Assembly: GCA_036407095.1 (NCBI GenBank)
Contig: DASWZV010000031.1
Coordinates: 30,951-94,950, forward strand
Length of the DNA stretch: 64,000 bases
Source: Gp6-AA40 sp036407095
GTDB taxonomy: Bacteria; Acidobacteriota; Vicinamibacteria; Vicinamibacterales; UBA2999
Direction of reading: 5' to 3'
How positions within the stretch are numbered: position 1 is the stretch's first letter; each line of letters starts with the position of its first letter. The translations under genes and the position numbers were made by a program. The notes beneath the pieces are model-generated. The model saw only the letters and a program-made list of their open reading frames with translations. It searched no databases and was not told the DNA's origin. This document shows positions 16,237 to 25,709 of the stretch, piece after piece.

Positions 16237-19200
16237 ATCCCTCGTCCATCTTCATCCGTCGTCCCGTCGCGACGACGCTGCTCACCATCGCCATCGGCCT
16301 GGCCGGAGGGGTCGCGTATACGGGCCTCCCGGTTTCGCCGCTTCCGCAGGTGGACTTTCCGACCATCTCCGTCAACGCGAGCCTGCCCGGTGCGACGCCT
16401 CAGATCGTGGCGTCGTCGATCGCGACGCCGCTCGAGCGTCAGTTCAGCCGCATTGCCGGCATTACGGAGATGACGTCGGCGAGCGCGGTCGGCGCGACGA
16501 CAATCACCCTGCAATTCGATCTCAGTCGCGACATCGAAGGAGCGGCACGCGATGTCGAATCCGCCATCAACGCCGCGCGCACCTATCTTCCCGCCAACCT
16601 GCCCAGCAGACCGACGTATCGCAAGGTGAATCCTGCCGACGCCCCGATCATGATCATCGGGCTCACCTCGAGTCAGTACGGTCCTCGAACGCTCTACGAC
16701 CTCGCGTCAACGGTGATTCAGCAGAGGCTGTCTCAGGTTCGCGGCGTCGGACAGGTGAACGTCGGCGGCGGCGCCCTGCCATCGGTGCGCGTCAACGTCA
16801 ATCCGACTCAGCTCAACAGCTTTGGATTGACGCTGGGCGACATTCGCTCGGCTCTGGGCGCGCAGAATTCGGACCGTCCGCGCGGCCAGGTCGCGAACGG
16901 CTCTGTCTCCGCCGATGTCCTCACGAACGGCCAGCTCTCGCGCGCCGAGCAGTACAAGCCGCTCGTCATCGGATACCACAACGGAGCGGCAGTGCAGCTC
17001 GACGCCGTCGCAGACGTGACCGACGATGTCGAGAACATCCGCGCCGCTGGCTATCTGAACGGGCAGCGGGCGGTCCTGCTCATCATCTTCCGCCAGCCCG
17101 GCGCGAACATCATCGAGACCGTCGATCGCATCCGTACGACGCTGCCGTACATCGCCACTACCATCCCTCGCGGCGTCGATTCGACCATCGTGCTGGATCG
17201 CACCACCACCATCCGGGCCTCGGTCAGAGAGGTCGAGCGCTCGCTCTCCTTCTCAGTCGTGCTGGTCATCCTGGTGGTGTTCCTGTTTCTGCGGAGGGCG
17301 CGCGCCATCTTGATTCCCGGCGTCGCGGTGCCGGTCTCGTTGATCGGCACGTTCGCCGCAATGCACCTGTTCGGCTACAGCCTCGACAACCTGTCGTTGA
17401 TGGCACTGACGATCTCGACCGGCTTCGTGGTCGACGACGCGATCGTGGTCATGGAGAACATCACGCGCCATCTGGAAGCCGGGATGGCACCGTTCGCCGC
17501 GGCGCTACAGGGCGCCAGAGAGATCGGCTTCACCGTGCTCTCGATCAGTATTTCGCTGATTGCCGTCTTCATCCCGATCCTGCTGATGGGCGGCATCGTC
17601 GGCCGCCTGTTTCGCGAGTTCGCGGTCACGCTGTCGACCGCCATCGTGATCTCGATGGTGGTGTCGTTGACCACGACGCCCATGATGTGCGCCCATCTTC
17701 TGCGACGCGACGACGAGCGTCGCCGGAGCCGCCTGTCCAACGCGGCGGAGCAGGTCTTTCTCACGATCGTCGGCTTCTATCGCCGCTCGTTGACCTGGGT
17801 GCTCGCGCATCCGGGGCCGGTGCTCGTCGTGCTCTTGGCCACGATTGCTCTGAATATCGCCCTGATCATCAGGATGCCGAAGGGCTTCTTTCCTCTGCAG
17901 GACACCGGTGTCATCGCCGGCGGTCTACAGGGGCCGCAGGATGCGTCCTTCGCGGTCATGAACGAATCAGTGCAGAAGATCGTGACCGCCATCAAAGCCG
18001 ATCCCGCGATTCAGAACGTCGTCGGATTCACCGGCGGCCAAGGCGCCAGCAATGGCGGGTTCATCTTCGCCGCTCTGAAGCCGCTCGACGAGCGTCGGAT
18101 CAGTGCGATGCAAGTCATCGCGCGGCTGCGCCCGAGACTCAACGCGCTTCCTGTTGCGTCGGCGTTTCTCCAGCCGAACCAGGATCTCCGCATCGGGGGG
18201 AGAGCGTCGGCCGGGCTCTATCAGTACACGATCCGGTCCGACACGGTCGACGATCTCGTCACGTGGGGTCCGCGGCTGCTGACTGAGATGCGCAGGATCC
18301 CGGGACTGCAGGACATCAACTCGGACCAGCTGCATGGCGGGCTTCAGGAGTACCTGACCTACGATCGACTGACGGCCGCGCGGCTCGGTCTCACGCCGCA
18401 GACGATCAATTCCACGCTCTACGCTGCGTTCGGCCAGTCGCTGGCCTCCGTCATTTACACGCCGCTCAACCAGTATTACGTGGTGCTCGAAGTCGCCTCG
18501 CAGTTTTCCCAGGATCCGCAGGCGCTGCGTAACGTCTACTTTCACGCCGCCAACGGGAGCGCCGTTCCTCTCTCCTCCGTGGCCACGAACAGCTCCGGAG
18601 CAACCGCTCTCGCAGTGAACCACGACGGGCTGTTTCCCTCGACCACGGTGTCGTTCAACTTGAACCCGGGCATGTCGCTGAGCCAGGCGACTGCGCTGGT
18701 CGAGGAGATGCGGACGCGCCTCGACGTACCGGCAACGGTTCGCGGCTTCTTTTCCGGGACGCTGCAGGCGTACCAGCAATCGCTGCGCAGCGAGCCATGG
18801 CTCGTGGTGATGGCGCTGCTCGCCGTCTACATCGTGCTCGGGATGCTCTATGAGAGCCTCGCCCATCCGTTGACGATCATCTCGACGCTGCCGTCGGCGA
18901 GCGTCGGCGCCATGCTCGCGTTGATGCTGTTCCGCATCGACCTCAACGTGATCTCGATCATCGGCATCGTGCTCCTCATCGGGATCGTGAAGAAGAACGC
19001 GATCATGATGATCGACTTCGCGCTCGTCGCCGAGCGCGATCACCACAAGACCACTCGTGATGCGATCTTCGAGGCCTGCCTGCTTCGATTCCGCCCGATT
19101 CTCATGACGACGATGGCGGCGCTCGTCGGCGCGCTGCCGCTGGCGTTCGGCAGCGGCACCGGCTCGGAGCTCCGGCGCCCGCTCGGCATCACGATCGTGG

Positions 19201-19310
19201 GCGGCTTGATCGTCAGCCAGATGCTGACGCTGTACACCACGCCGGTTGTCTATCTCTATCTCGATCGGCTGCGGCTTTCTCTGCGCCGCCAGGACGACGG
19301 CGTGCGATGA
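16233..19310 (+). CDS. RND multidrug efflux permease (MdtC-like)
   Basis: A 1025-residue RND permease overlapping the previous gene by four bases (ATGA). It shares the N-terminus (IFIRRPVATTLLTIAIGLAGG), the relay pair Asp401-Asp402 in GFVVDDAIVVMEN and GIVKKNAIMMIDFA with the first permease, and has normal length for the family. Its periplasmic loop lacks the low-complexity insert: IYFHAANGSAVPLSSV-type sequence (here VYFHAANGSAVPL) runs directly on. It probably forms a mixed trimer with the first permease and docks to the adaptor at 11771. Confidence 0.95.
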   Translation: MNPSSIFIRRPVATTLLTIAIGLAGGVAYTGLPVSPLPQVDFPTISVNASLPGATPQIVASSIATPLERQFSRIAGITEMTSASAVGATTITLQFDLSRDIEGAARDVESAINAARTYLPANLPSRPTYRKVNPADAPIMIIGLTSSQYGPRTLYDLASTVIQQRLSQVRGVGQVNVGGGALPSVRVNVNPTQLNSFGLTLGDIRSALGAQNSDRPRGQVANGSVSADVLTNGQLSRAEQYKPLVIGYHNGAAVQLDAVADVTDDVENIRAAGYLNGQRAVLLIIFRQPGANIIETVDRIRTTLPYIATTIPRGVDSTIVLDRTTTIRASVREVERSLSFSVVLVILVVFLFLRRARAILIPGVAVPVSLIGTFAAMHLFGYSLDNLSLMALTISTGFVVDDAIVVMENITRHLEAGMAPFAAALQGAREIGFTVLSISISLIAVFIPILLMGGIVGRLFREFAVTLSTAIVISMVVSLTTTPMMCAHLLRRDDERRRSRLSNAAEQVFLTIVGFYRRSLTWVLAHPGPVLVVLLATIALNIALIIRMPKGFFPLQDTGVIAGGLQGPQDASFAVMNESVQKIVTAIKADPAIQNVVGFTGGQGASNGGFIFAALKPLDERRISAMQVIARLRPRLNALPVASAFLQPNQDLRIGGRASAGLYQYTIRSDTVDDLVTWGPRLLTEMRRIPGLQDINSDQLHGGLQEYLTYDRLTAARLGLTPQTINSTLYAAFGQSLASVIYTPLNQYYVVLEVASQFSQDPQALRNVYFHAANGSAVPLSSVATNSSGATALAVNHDGLFPSTTVSFNLNPGMSLSQATALVEEMRTRLDVPATVRGFFSGTLQAYQQSLRSEPWLVVMALLAVYIVLGMLYESLAHPLTIISTLPSASVGAMLALMLFRIDLNVISIIGIVLLIGIVKKNAIMMIDFALVAERDHHKTTRDAIFEACLLRFRPILMTTMAALVGALPLAFGSGTGSELRRPLGITIVGGLIVSQMLTLYTTPVVYLYLDRLRLSLRRQDDGVR

Positions 19311-19319
19311 GGAGGGGTC

Positions 19320-20789
19320 ATGGGGATCTTACGACCTGCTGTCGCAGGGATCGTCGGCATCGTGGCACTGAGCGGATGCGCCGTCGGTCCGAAGTATCAC
19401 ACGCCATCGGCGCCGGTTCCTCCGGCCTACAAGGAAGCCGCAGCCGCAACTGATCCCGTATCGAGCCAGGAGTGGAAGGTCGCCACACCGCAGGATGCGA
19501 TGCGGCGAGGGACATGGTGGGAGATGTTCGACGACCCCGAGCTCAACGCCCTCGAAGCACAGGTCAATGGGAGCAATCAGAACATCGCGCAGGCGTACGA
19601 GAACTACATGGCGGCACGTGCGCTCATCGATCAGGCGCGCGCGCAGCGGCTTCCAACCGTCACGACGGACCCGACGTTCCAGCGCTCTCGCTCGTCGGCG
19701 ACGCTCGGCCTCGGCACGTCATCGGCAGCTTCGGGAGGGATCGGGACCGGCCGGCCCGTGAACGAGTTCGCGCTTCCGATCGCCGCATCGTGGGAACCCG
19801 ATCTGTGGGGCAGGATCAGGAACACGATCGATCAGAATCGGTACGCCGCGCAGGTCAGCGCTGCCGATCTCGAGAACGTGCGACTTCTGCAACATTCGAC
19901 GCTGGCGCAGACCTACTTCGCGCTGCGCGGACAGGATGCGCTGTTGACTGTGCTCGAGGAAACCGTCGCGGCAGACGGTAAGGCGGTCGACTTCGCTCGC
20001 GCGCAGTACGAAACCGGCATCGGCACCAGACTCTCACTCGTGCAGGCGGAAAACGCCTTGGCGACCGCTGAAGCGGTGGCTGCCGGCGCGGCGCTCGCAC
20101 GTGCCCAGGACGAGCACGCGATCGCCGTCCTGGTGGGCAAACCGCCCGCCGAGTTCTCGCTGCCGCGACGGCCGCTCGACACCCTTCCGCCCGAGGTGCC
20201 CCCAAGCGTTCCGTCGGAGCTGCTCGAGCGCCGTCCCGACATCGCCGCTGCCGAGCGATTGATGGCCGAGGCCAATGCCCAACTCGGTCTCGCATACGCT
20301 GCGTACTATCCGACGGTCACGCTCTCAGCGAGTGCGGGCTTCGAATCGTCGTCGGTCGTGCAATGGTTCTCGTGGCCGAGCCGCTTGTGGGCACTCGGCG
20401 CGTCAGCGGCGCAGACGATCTTCGATGGCGGCCTGCGGCGAGCGACCGTGCAGCAATTCACTGCAGCCTACGACGCTGACGTCGCGTCGTATCGGCAGAC
20501 GGTGCTCACCGCGTTCCAGCAGGTCGAGGATTCGCTCGCGGCCGAACGGATCCTCGCCGAGCAGACAGATAAACAGCAGCAGGCCGTGACGTCGGCTCAG
20601 GAATTCTTTCGACTCGCCAACGATCGCTACCAGACCGGCATCGACCCGTATCTCAACGTGCTCACAGCCCAGACGACGCTCCTGTCAGGCCAGCAGGCGC
20701 TCGCGAGTCTTCAGACCAATCGCATGACATCGATCGTGCAACTGATCGCTGCTCTCGGCGGGGGCTGGGATCGCTCGCAGTTGCCCTGA
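19320..20789 (+). CDS. Outer-membrane efflux factor, NodT/OprM family
   Basis: A 489-residue TolC-type channel subunit. The lipobox LSGCAVGPKYHTP is the classic start of the OprM/NodT branch, followed by WWEMFDDPELNALEAQV and two repeated helical hairpins ending with ALGGGW. GAGGGGTC before the ATG (AGGAGGGGTC region, 19308-19319) is a good ribosome binding site. It sits ten bases after the second permease and completes the tripartite pump. Confidence 0.94.
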   Translation: MGILRPAVAGIVGIVALSGCAVGPKYHTPSAPVPPAYKEAAAATDPVSSQEWKVATPQDAMRRGTWWEMFDDPELNALEAQVNGSNQNIAQAYENYMAARALIDQARAQRLPTVTTDPTFQRSRSSATLGLGTSSAASGGIGTGRPVNEFALPIAASWEPDLWGRIRNTIDQNRYAAQVSAADLENVRLLQHSTLAQTYFALRGQDALLTVLEETVAADGKAVDFARAQYETGIGTRLSLVQAENALATAEAVAAGAALARAQDEHAIAVLVGKPPAEFSLPRRPLDTLPPEVPPSVPSELLERRPDIAAAERLMAEANAQLGLAYAAYYPTVTLSASAGFESSSVVQWFSWPSRLWALGASAAQTIFDGGLRRATVQQFTAAYDADVASYRQTVLTAFQQVEDSLAAERILAEQTDKQQQAVTSAQEFFRLANDRYQTGIDPYLNVLTAQTTLLSGQQALASLQTNRMTSIVQLIAALGGGWDRSQLP

Positions 20790-20856
20790 CGCCCGTCGAG
20801 GCAGGGGGACTATCGCCGCGGGTCACGCGTTCGAAGAATCTACGTACAATCGGCGT

Positions 20857-22674
20857 TTGACTCTTCATCCGTTCCATTCGCCCGAAGAGCGGCCGGCCGG
20901 ACCGCGTCCCGGCGAGGTGCCGTTTCAGGCGCATATCGAGCTTCTCCACTTCTTCCTGGCCCATCGCGATGAGATCGTCGAGAGAATACAGGGGCTGTTG
21001 AACGCGCAGCGAAAGCCGATCGAGTACCTGCAAGACGGTTCCCTGCTGTCTCGTCAATTCGAGGATTGCTTCTTCATCGGGGTCACCCACAGCCAGTCGC
21101 GCCTCAGAGGCGAGTTGGAAGAGGCGCACTGGACCGCAGGATTCAAGCCTCGTGAGCTTGCAGGTCTGCACAACGGCCTGGTCGACCCCGCGGAGATGAT
21201 GATCCGCGCCTTTCATTTGTGGCGGCAGACGCGTTGGCCTGGCCGCAATGGCCGCCTCCATTACGCGCACACCCTGTTCCACCTGTATGTGATTCGGTGC
21301 CTCACCCTGTTGAGCATGCGTGTGTGGGATGCAGAATCGAGTGGCGCCGGCGATCGCCTCTCGCACATTCAAGGCGTGCTCGACCAGCTCTGGAGAATCG
21401 CACCGGCTGATCAACCGGTGCTCGTGCGCGATGCTCGATGGCTGATCCAGATGGCGCAGAGCCCTGCGACCGATGACTTGGGAGTCTATTTCGACGTCGC
21501 GCGAAAGATAGCCGAGAGCTTTTCGGACGAAGACCGGATCGAGATCCACAAAGCCGGCGTTCGAATGACTGCCGGCCACTTGCGTTCACAGATTCGTTAC
21601 TACTCCATGAAGAAGGCTGCGTCTCTTGACGAGAAGAGCCTGGTGCTGAGTGCTCGCAACACCAATGCGCTTGATTTCGCCCTGCTGATTCAGGATCTCG
21701 TGCCGCTGCTCGAAGCGTACGAACGCGCGCTGCGCAGTGAAGATGACCGGAAGCGACGTGACTTGGCGGACGCCATTTGTCAGGGTATTTCCCCGGATCC
21801 GGAGTTGTTCCTGAATCGCGTCGAGCTGTTAGGTGCCTACAGCATGATCGAGCATCTCTTCATCACGACCGATCGCGATGGGCACGCTGTATATACGCCC
21901 ATGGGGCGCCGACACGTTCAGCTGCTCGAGGAATACGAAGCACGGATCGGGGGCGTGTCGAAGCCGTTGCATGACGATTGTCCACACTTCAGGCCCGTGG
22001 CCGGCGCCTATTCTCCATATGGGGTCCTGTACGGGTTTTCAACTGATCTCATCGAGCACATGGCGCTCAAAACGTTACAGCCCGATGCCGCGAAACACTT
22101 TGGTCTGGAAGATGTCTTCGTCGATGGGGATGCCAATACCGGCAAGCTCGCTTGGGTGACCGGCTGGCGGAAGTTACCGCACCTCAAACCGGAGGTGGAG
22201 AAGCTGTTCGACTACCCTCAGCAGTTTGCCGAAGAGATATTCGGTCGGATTGAGCGTGCACTGCGCACCCGCCTTTCACATGACGAATCACACACCGCTG
22301 TTCAGACCGGGCGCCTGTTCATGTTGCCCGAGGGCGATCTGCAGGCTGATTCGGAAGCGTCGCTGATTCCGGATCTCCCGGTCCGGTATATCGGGTCGTC
22401 GGACACGCAAATGGTGGCCGCGCAGAAGGCCGACCCGTGTGACGAGCCGCGTCTCTCGAGCGATCGGCGAGAGGGCAAATGCCTTGTCAGTTACAAGACG
22501 TCAGGCGGATCGGTTTCCATCACAAAGGAACTCCTCACTGAAGTCTTGGGAGCGGCACGAGACGTGAAGATTGTCGGGCTTCCGCCTGCAGCCGTCAGCG
22601 TGCTGAAGTTGATGTGTCCCAATCTGGTTGTTCTTCCGGAGAACGTTCCCGCCAGTCAAGGTCCTCAGGTGTGA
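20857..22674 (+). CDS. Large soluble protein of unknown function
   Basis: 605 residues with a TTG start at 20857. No family was recognised. There is no signal peptide or membrane segment, so it is cytoplasmic. The N-terminal 350 residues are mainly helical and rich in His, Trp and Arg (HLWRQTRWPGRNGRLHYAH); the central part contains HDDCPHFRPVAGAYSPYG and GFSTDLIEHMALK; the last 70 residues look like a separate alpha/beta segment (SVSITKELLTEVL, VKIVGLPPAAVSVLKLMCP). A TACAAT hexamer at 20845-20850 ends six bases before the TTG, so the transcript could be leaderless. It lies alone between the RND operon and the convergent BlaR-like gene. Confidence 0.7.
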   Translation: MTLHPFHSPEERPAGPRPGEVPFQAHIELLHFFLAHRDEIVERIQGLLNAQRKPIEYLQDGSLLSRQFEDCFFIGVTHSQSRLRGELEEAHWTAGFKPRELAGLHNGLVDPAEMMIRAFHLWRQTRWPGRNGRLHYAHTLFHLYVIRCLTLLSMRVWDAESSGAGDRLSHIQGVLDQLWRIAPADQPVLVRDARWLIQMAQSPATDDLGVYFDVARKIAESFSDEDRIEIHKAGVRMTAGHLRSQIRYYSMKKAASLDEKSLVLSARNTNALDFALLIQDLVPLLEAYERALRSEDDRKRRDLADAICQGISPDPELFLNRVELLGAYSMIEHLFITTDRDGHAVYTPMGRRHVQLLEEYEARIGGVSKPLHDDCPHFRPVAGAYSPYGVLYGFSTDLIEHMALKTLQPDAAKHFGLEDVFVDGDANTGKLAWVTGWRKLPHLKPEVEKLFDYPQQFAEEIFGRIERALRTRLSHDESHTAVQTGRLFMLPEGDLQADSEASLIPDLPVRYIGSSDTQMVAAQKADPCDEPRLSSDRREGKCLVSYKTSGGSVSITKELLTEVLGAARDVKIVGLPPAAVSVLKLMCPNLVVLPENVPASQGPQV

Positions 22675-22723
22675 CTCAGCTCGCGTCGGCGGTGATTCTC
22701 CTGAGCCGTTCTTGTAATAAGCG

Positions 22724-24547
22724 CTAGTCCGGCGTCGGACGATCCGCACTGTCGATGACCAGCACTTCAACCGGTCCGGTTATCGCTTCGAGCTTCAGTC
22801 CCAACTGCTCCTGAATGGCGGTGAACACCGTTGGTCCATTTGGATCGCTTCCCGGCGGCGGCTCCCCGTTCGGTCTGGTGGGACCCACATCGGGAGTCCA
22901 CGTCAGCTCGAGATCGTAGATGCCGGTCAGACCGGTGCGATCGACGACCGGGCGTCCGCCAACGAAGCCTGAAAGATTGCGGGCGAAGTCGGCGATCGGA
23001 TAGCCGCCAACCAGGAAGCGGCCAGGCGCTGTTCGCGCGCCGCAGACCGGACGATCGCCATTTGGCGGCGGCAGTGTGGGGCGCTCGCCACGGGCGAACG
23101 CCGCCCTCAGTGCGTCGCAGTCGAACGCGGCCGGCATGATGTGCGGGCCGAGTTTGCGGTCCTGCCGCGCCACGACCAGCGCGAAGATCGGGACTTCTTT
23201 GGTTTCGCGGTGGACCTTCAGCCTGAAGCGGTCGGCGAGCAGTGACTGCATCATCAGCAGCATCTGATCAGGTCTCGTCCCGTCGGGCACTTTCGCTGTG
23301 ATGTCGAATCGAACGCTGTCCGATCTCACCCAGTCCGGTCCTCCCAGAATCTGGTTGCCTTGGATGCCCCACGCGTTTCGGATGATGTTGAACAGCGTGT
23401 TGTTGGTCACCACGAGCTGCGAACCTCGTGAGCCAAAAGAGGCACGCTCTTCGCCCGACGTATTGCGCTTCACCGACGCCGCCTCAAATGAGGACACCGG
23501 AGCGACGGCTGGGGCCTGCGCGAGCAGCATCGGCGCCTGCAACACCCCGAGCATGATCGGCAACGCGATTGCGGCGACGGCGGCTGTTGCGATGATCGCG
23601 CGCCTTGTGAACCCGACCGCCTCGCCGTCATGCCCCCGCACGATCGCGGCAATGCGCTTCTTCAGATCTGATCCGGTTACACCCGACACGCACGCGCGCG
23701 GCGACTCGGAGTAGAACTCACACGTACGGAGAATGCCCTCCGCGTACGACTTCGGATCGCTGCCGGCGGTCATCGCAGCCTGGTCGCACGCCAGCTCACG
23801 CTCGCACATCAGTGGCCGCTCGAGCCACCACACCGGCGGATAGAACCAGAAGATTGTCTCGACAGCGAGATGGAGCGCCGCCGTGAGGTTGTCGTAACGG
23901 CGCACATGGGCCAGTTCGTGGACGAGCACTCCGTCGATCTGATCGCCCCGCAGGTGCGAGTCAAGGTCGCGCGGCCAGACGAGAACTGGCCGCGCGATTC
24001 CGAACACCCCGGGTTCGATCTCGGCTTCCGATACGACCGCGCGGAGCGGACGCCTGAGGCCGATTGCCGCTTCGGCACGCCGCAGCCGAACGATGAGATC
24101 CGCGTCAGATAGCGGTCGTGAGACACGCACAATCGCCGCGACACGGAACCAGCGCGCGGCCCATACGCCGAGGACGACAACGCATCCTGTGAGCCAGATC
24201 GTCGCTATGACGCCAGGCCAACCCGGCGCGGAGAGCGCGGCCACGGGTATCGCCGGCGTGTCGAGAGCGATCATCGGCGGAGGCATGAACGGCTGATGCA
24301 ATGTGTTGAGTGCCGTCGAAAGCACGGGCTGCGGCATCGACGTGGGCGATGGCCAACCGATTGCGCGTCCGACCGCGATCAGCGGCGCAAAGGGCACCAG
24401 AAACTTCAGCGAGGCCGCGAACCAGATCCGGAACCGCGCCTGCGCGCCGTTGCGGCGCAGCAACCGCGCCAGTCCCCAGACGCCTGCCAGAAAGAGTGTC
24501 GACTGCCACACATGATTGGCGATGTCCGAGAGAAGCGGCAGGGTCAT
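22724..24547 (-). CDS. BlaR1/MecR1-type M56 peptidase fused to a TIGR03435 (DUF3738) domain
   Basis: 607 residues. The first 320 form an M56 sensor peptidase: several membrane segments, and the zinc motif HELAH in VLVHELAHVRRYDN (about residues 203-217), with the downstream ERELACDQAA carrying the third ligand Glu. After another membrane segment (about 318-343) comes an extracytoplasmic TIGR03435 domain (about 352-600): FEASVKRN-like start (FEAASVKRN), LLADRFRLKVHRETKEVP, DRTGLTGIYDLEL and IDSADRPTPD. Such fusions are a hallmark of acidobacterial genomes. In the BlaR1 model the protease is activated by a ligand outside and inactivates the repressor; here the sensing domain differs from the penicillin-binding type. 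It overlaps the repressor gene by four bases. Confidence 0.9.
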   Translation of the reverse strand: MTLPLLSDIANHVWQSTLFLAGVWGLARLLRRNGAQARFRIWFAASLKFLVPFAPLIAVGRAIGWPSPTSMPQPVLSTALNTLHQPFMPPPMIALDTPAIPVAALSAPGWPGVIATIWLTGCVVVLGVWAARWFRVAAIVRVSRPLSDADLIVRLRRAEAAIGLRRPLRAVVSEAEIEPGVFGIARPVLVWPRDLDSHLRGDQIDGVLVHELAHVRRYDNLTAALHLAVETIFWFYPPVWWLERPLMCERELACDQAAMTAGSDPKSYAEGILRTCEFYSESPRACVSGVTGSDLKKRIAAIVRGHDGEAVGFTRRAIIATAAVAAIALPIMLGVLQAPMLLAQAPAVAPVSSFEAASVKRNTSGEERASFGSRGSQLVVTNNTLFNIIRNAWGIQGNQILGGPDWVRSDSVRFDITAKVPDGTRPDQMLLMMQSLLADRFRLKVHRETKEVPIFALVVARQDRKLGPHIMPAAFDCDALRAAFARGERPTLPPPNGDRPVCGARTAPGRFLVGGYPIADFARNLSGFVGGRPVVDRTGLTGIYDLELTWTPDVGPTRPNGEPPPGSDPNGPTVFTAIQEQLGLKLEAITGPVEVLVIDSADRPTPD

Positions 24548-24942
24548 GACTTCTTGTCCTTTCGCGACAGGGCTCGGAGCTCCTGCTCCGCTTCCTTGAT
24601 GTCTGCGAGCGTGAGCCGGCCTGCTCCGATCAGGTGCGACATGACCATACGCGTGCGGCTCCCAAAAATTGCGAGGAACTCGTCGAGCAGCCGCCCGTGT
24701 GCCTGGTCACGTGAGACCGCAGCCTCGAAGATGTTGGCCTTGCCGATCCGCTTGACGCGTGCCACCGCCCGCTTCGCTTCGAGCCGGTAGATCATCGTTT
24801 GGACTGTCGTGAAGGCGGGACGCCCGCTTCCTGGGAGCGCCTCATGGATCTCGCGCACCGAGCACGCGCCGCGCGTCCAGAGAACCTCCATGAGTTGGAG
24901 CTCGGGTCGCGTCAGTTTGGCGGAGCGCTCTTTTTTGACCAC
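24544..24942 (-). CDS. BlaI/MecI-family transcriptional repressor
   Basis: A 132-residue winged-helix repressor with GTG start. LTRPELQLMEVLW, GSGRPAFTTVQTMIYRLEAKRAV and KRIGKANIFEA match the BlaI DNA-binding domain, and the helical C-terminus should dimerise. It heads the pair with the M56 sensor (ATGA overlap). A palindromic operator sits between its -35 and -10 boxes, so it probably represses its own operon. There is no ribosome binding site before the GTG, and the start lies 11 bases after the -10 box, implying a nearly leaderless mRNA. Confidence 0.92.
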   Translation of the reverse strand: MVKKERSAKLTRPELQLMEVLWTRGACSVREIHEALPGSGRPAFTTVQTMIYRLEAKRAVARVKRIGKANIFEAAVSRDQAHGRLLDEFLAIFGSRTRMVMSHLIGAGRLTLADIKEAEQELRALSRKDKKS

Positions 24943-24953
24943 AAGTGGAGATG

Positions 24954-24982
24954 AATAAACTACATACGTAGTTATTTGTCAA
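24954..24982 (-). promoter_or_regulatory. BlaI operon promoter with embedded operator
   Basis: On the minus strand: -35 TTGACA (24982-24977), a 17-base spacer, and -10 TTTATT (24959-24954). The spacer region holds the dyad AACTAC-ATAC-GTAGTT (24958-24973), close to the TACTACA...TGTAGTA type of BlaI/MecI operators. A repressor bound there would cover both promoter boxes. It may also affect the divergent YceI-like gene, whose start is at 25031. Confidence 0.75.
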
Positions 24983-25030
24983 GCTTTTGGTACACACTTC
25001 AGGCATTTGGGCGGTGCAAGGTAGTCTAAG

Positions 25031-25693
25031 ATGGCGCAAGTGACACACCGGAGTAAGCTCACGCGAGTGAGGGCGATTCGTATCGTCGCGTCCGCGACAC
25101 TCATAGCGATCGTGGCAGCGATCACGGCCGCACAAGAACGCGAGCAGCTCGTCGTCGATCCGGCACAGACCACGATCACACTGCACGTGGGCCGCTCTGG
25201 TGTGCTCTCCTTCGCGGGCCACGATCACGAGGTCGTCGTGCCGGCAGTACAAGGGCAGGTCATGCTGGACCGTACACAAGTCAGTCGATCGAGTGTGTCG
25301 GCGACGTTCGATGCGGCGGCCATGAAAGTCACCGGAAAAGGCGAACCGCCCGACGATGTGCCTGAAGTTCAGCGGGTGATGCTCAGTGACCGGGTGTTGG
25401 ATGCGCAACACTATCCGACGATCACGTTTCAATCACGCCAGGTGTCCGTCGCGAAGCAATCGGCCGATCAGATGACCCTTCGTATTACCGGGGATCTGAC
25501 ACTTCACGGCGTCACGCGACCGTTGGATGTGCCGGTGTCACTGCAGCTCACCGCCGACGGGCTTCGCGCCAGCGGCAAGACCACTGTTCAGCAATCGCAG
25601 TTCGGTATCCGGCCCGTGACCGCGGGGGCTGGTACGGTACGCGTGAAGGACGAAGTCGACGTCACGTTCTCGATCGCAGCGAAGCGGCGTTGA
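25031..25693 (+). CDS. YceI-like secreted protein
   Basis: 220 residues: a signal peptide (ASATLIAIVAAITAAQ) and a YceI-type lipocalin-like barrel (VDPAQTTITLHVGRSGVLSFAGHDHEV; TLHGVTRPLDVPVSL). YceI proteins bind isoprenoid-like lipids in the periplasm. The conserved GHDHEV and LTLHGVTRP blocks are present and the length is normal. It is divergent from the BlaI repressor and could share its operator region. Confidence 0.88.
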   Translation: MAQVTHRSKLTRVRAIRIVASATLIAIVAAITAAQEREQLVVDPAQTTITLHVGRSGVLSFAGHDHEVVVPAVQGQVMLDRTQVSRSSVSATFDAAAMKVTGKGEPPDDVPEVQRVMLSDRVLDAQHYPTITFQSRQVSVAKQSADQMTLRITGDLTLHGVTRPLDVPVSLQLTADGLRASGKTTVQQSQFGIRPVTAGAGTVRVKDEVDVTFSIAAKRR

Positions 25694-25709
25694 GCGAAGG
25701 GAGCTTCAG

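Noticed and set aside
17967..19046. 359-residue minus-strand gene
   Set aside because: Antisense of the second RND permease; His/Arg/Asp-rich shadow.
24544..24942. Beta-lactam resistance operon
   Set aside because: The repressor and M56 sensor are of that type, but there is no beta-lactamase or penicillin-binding protein, and the sensor domain is TIGR03435 instead of the transpeptidase-like one.
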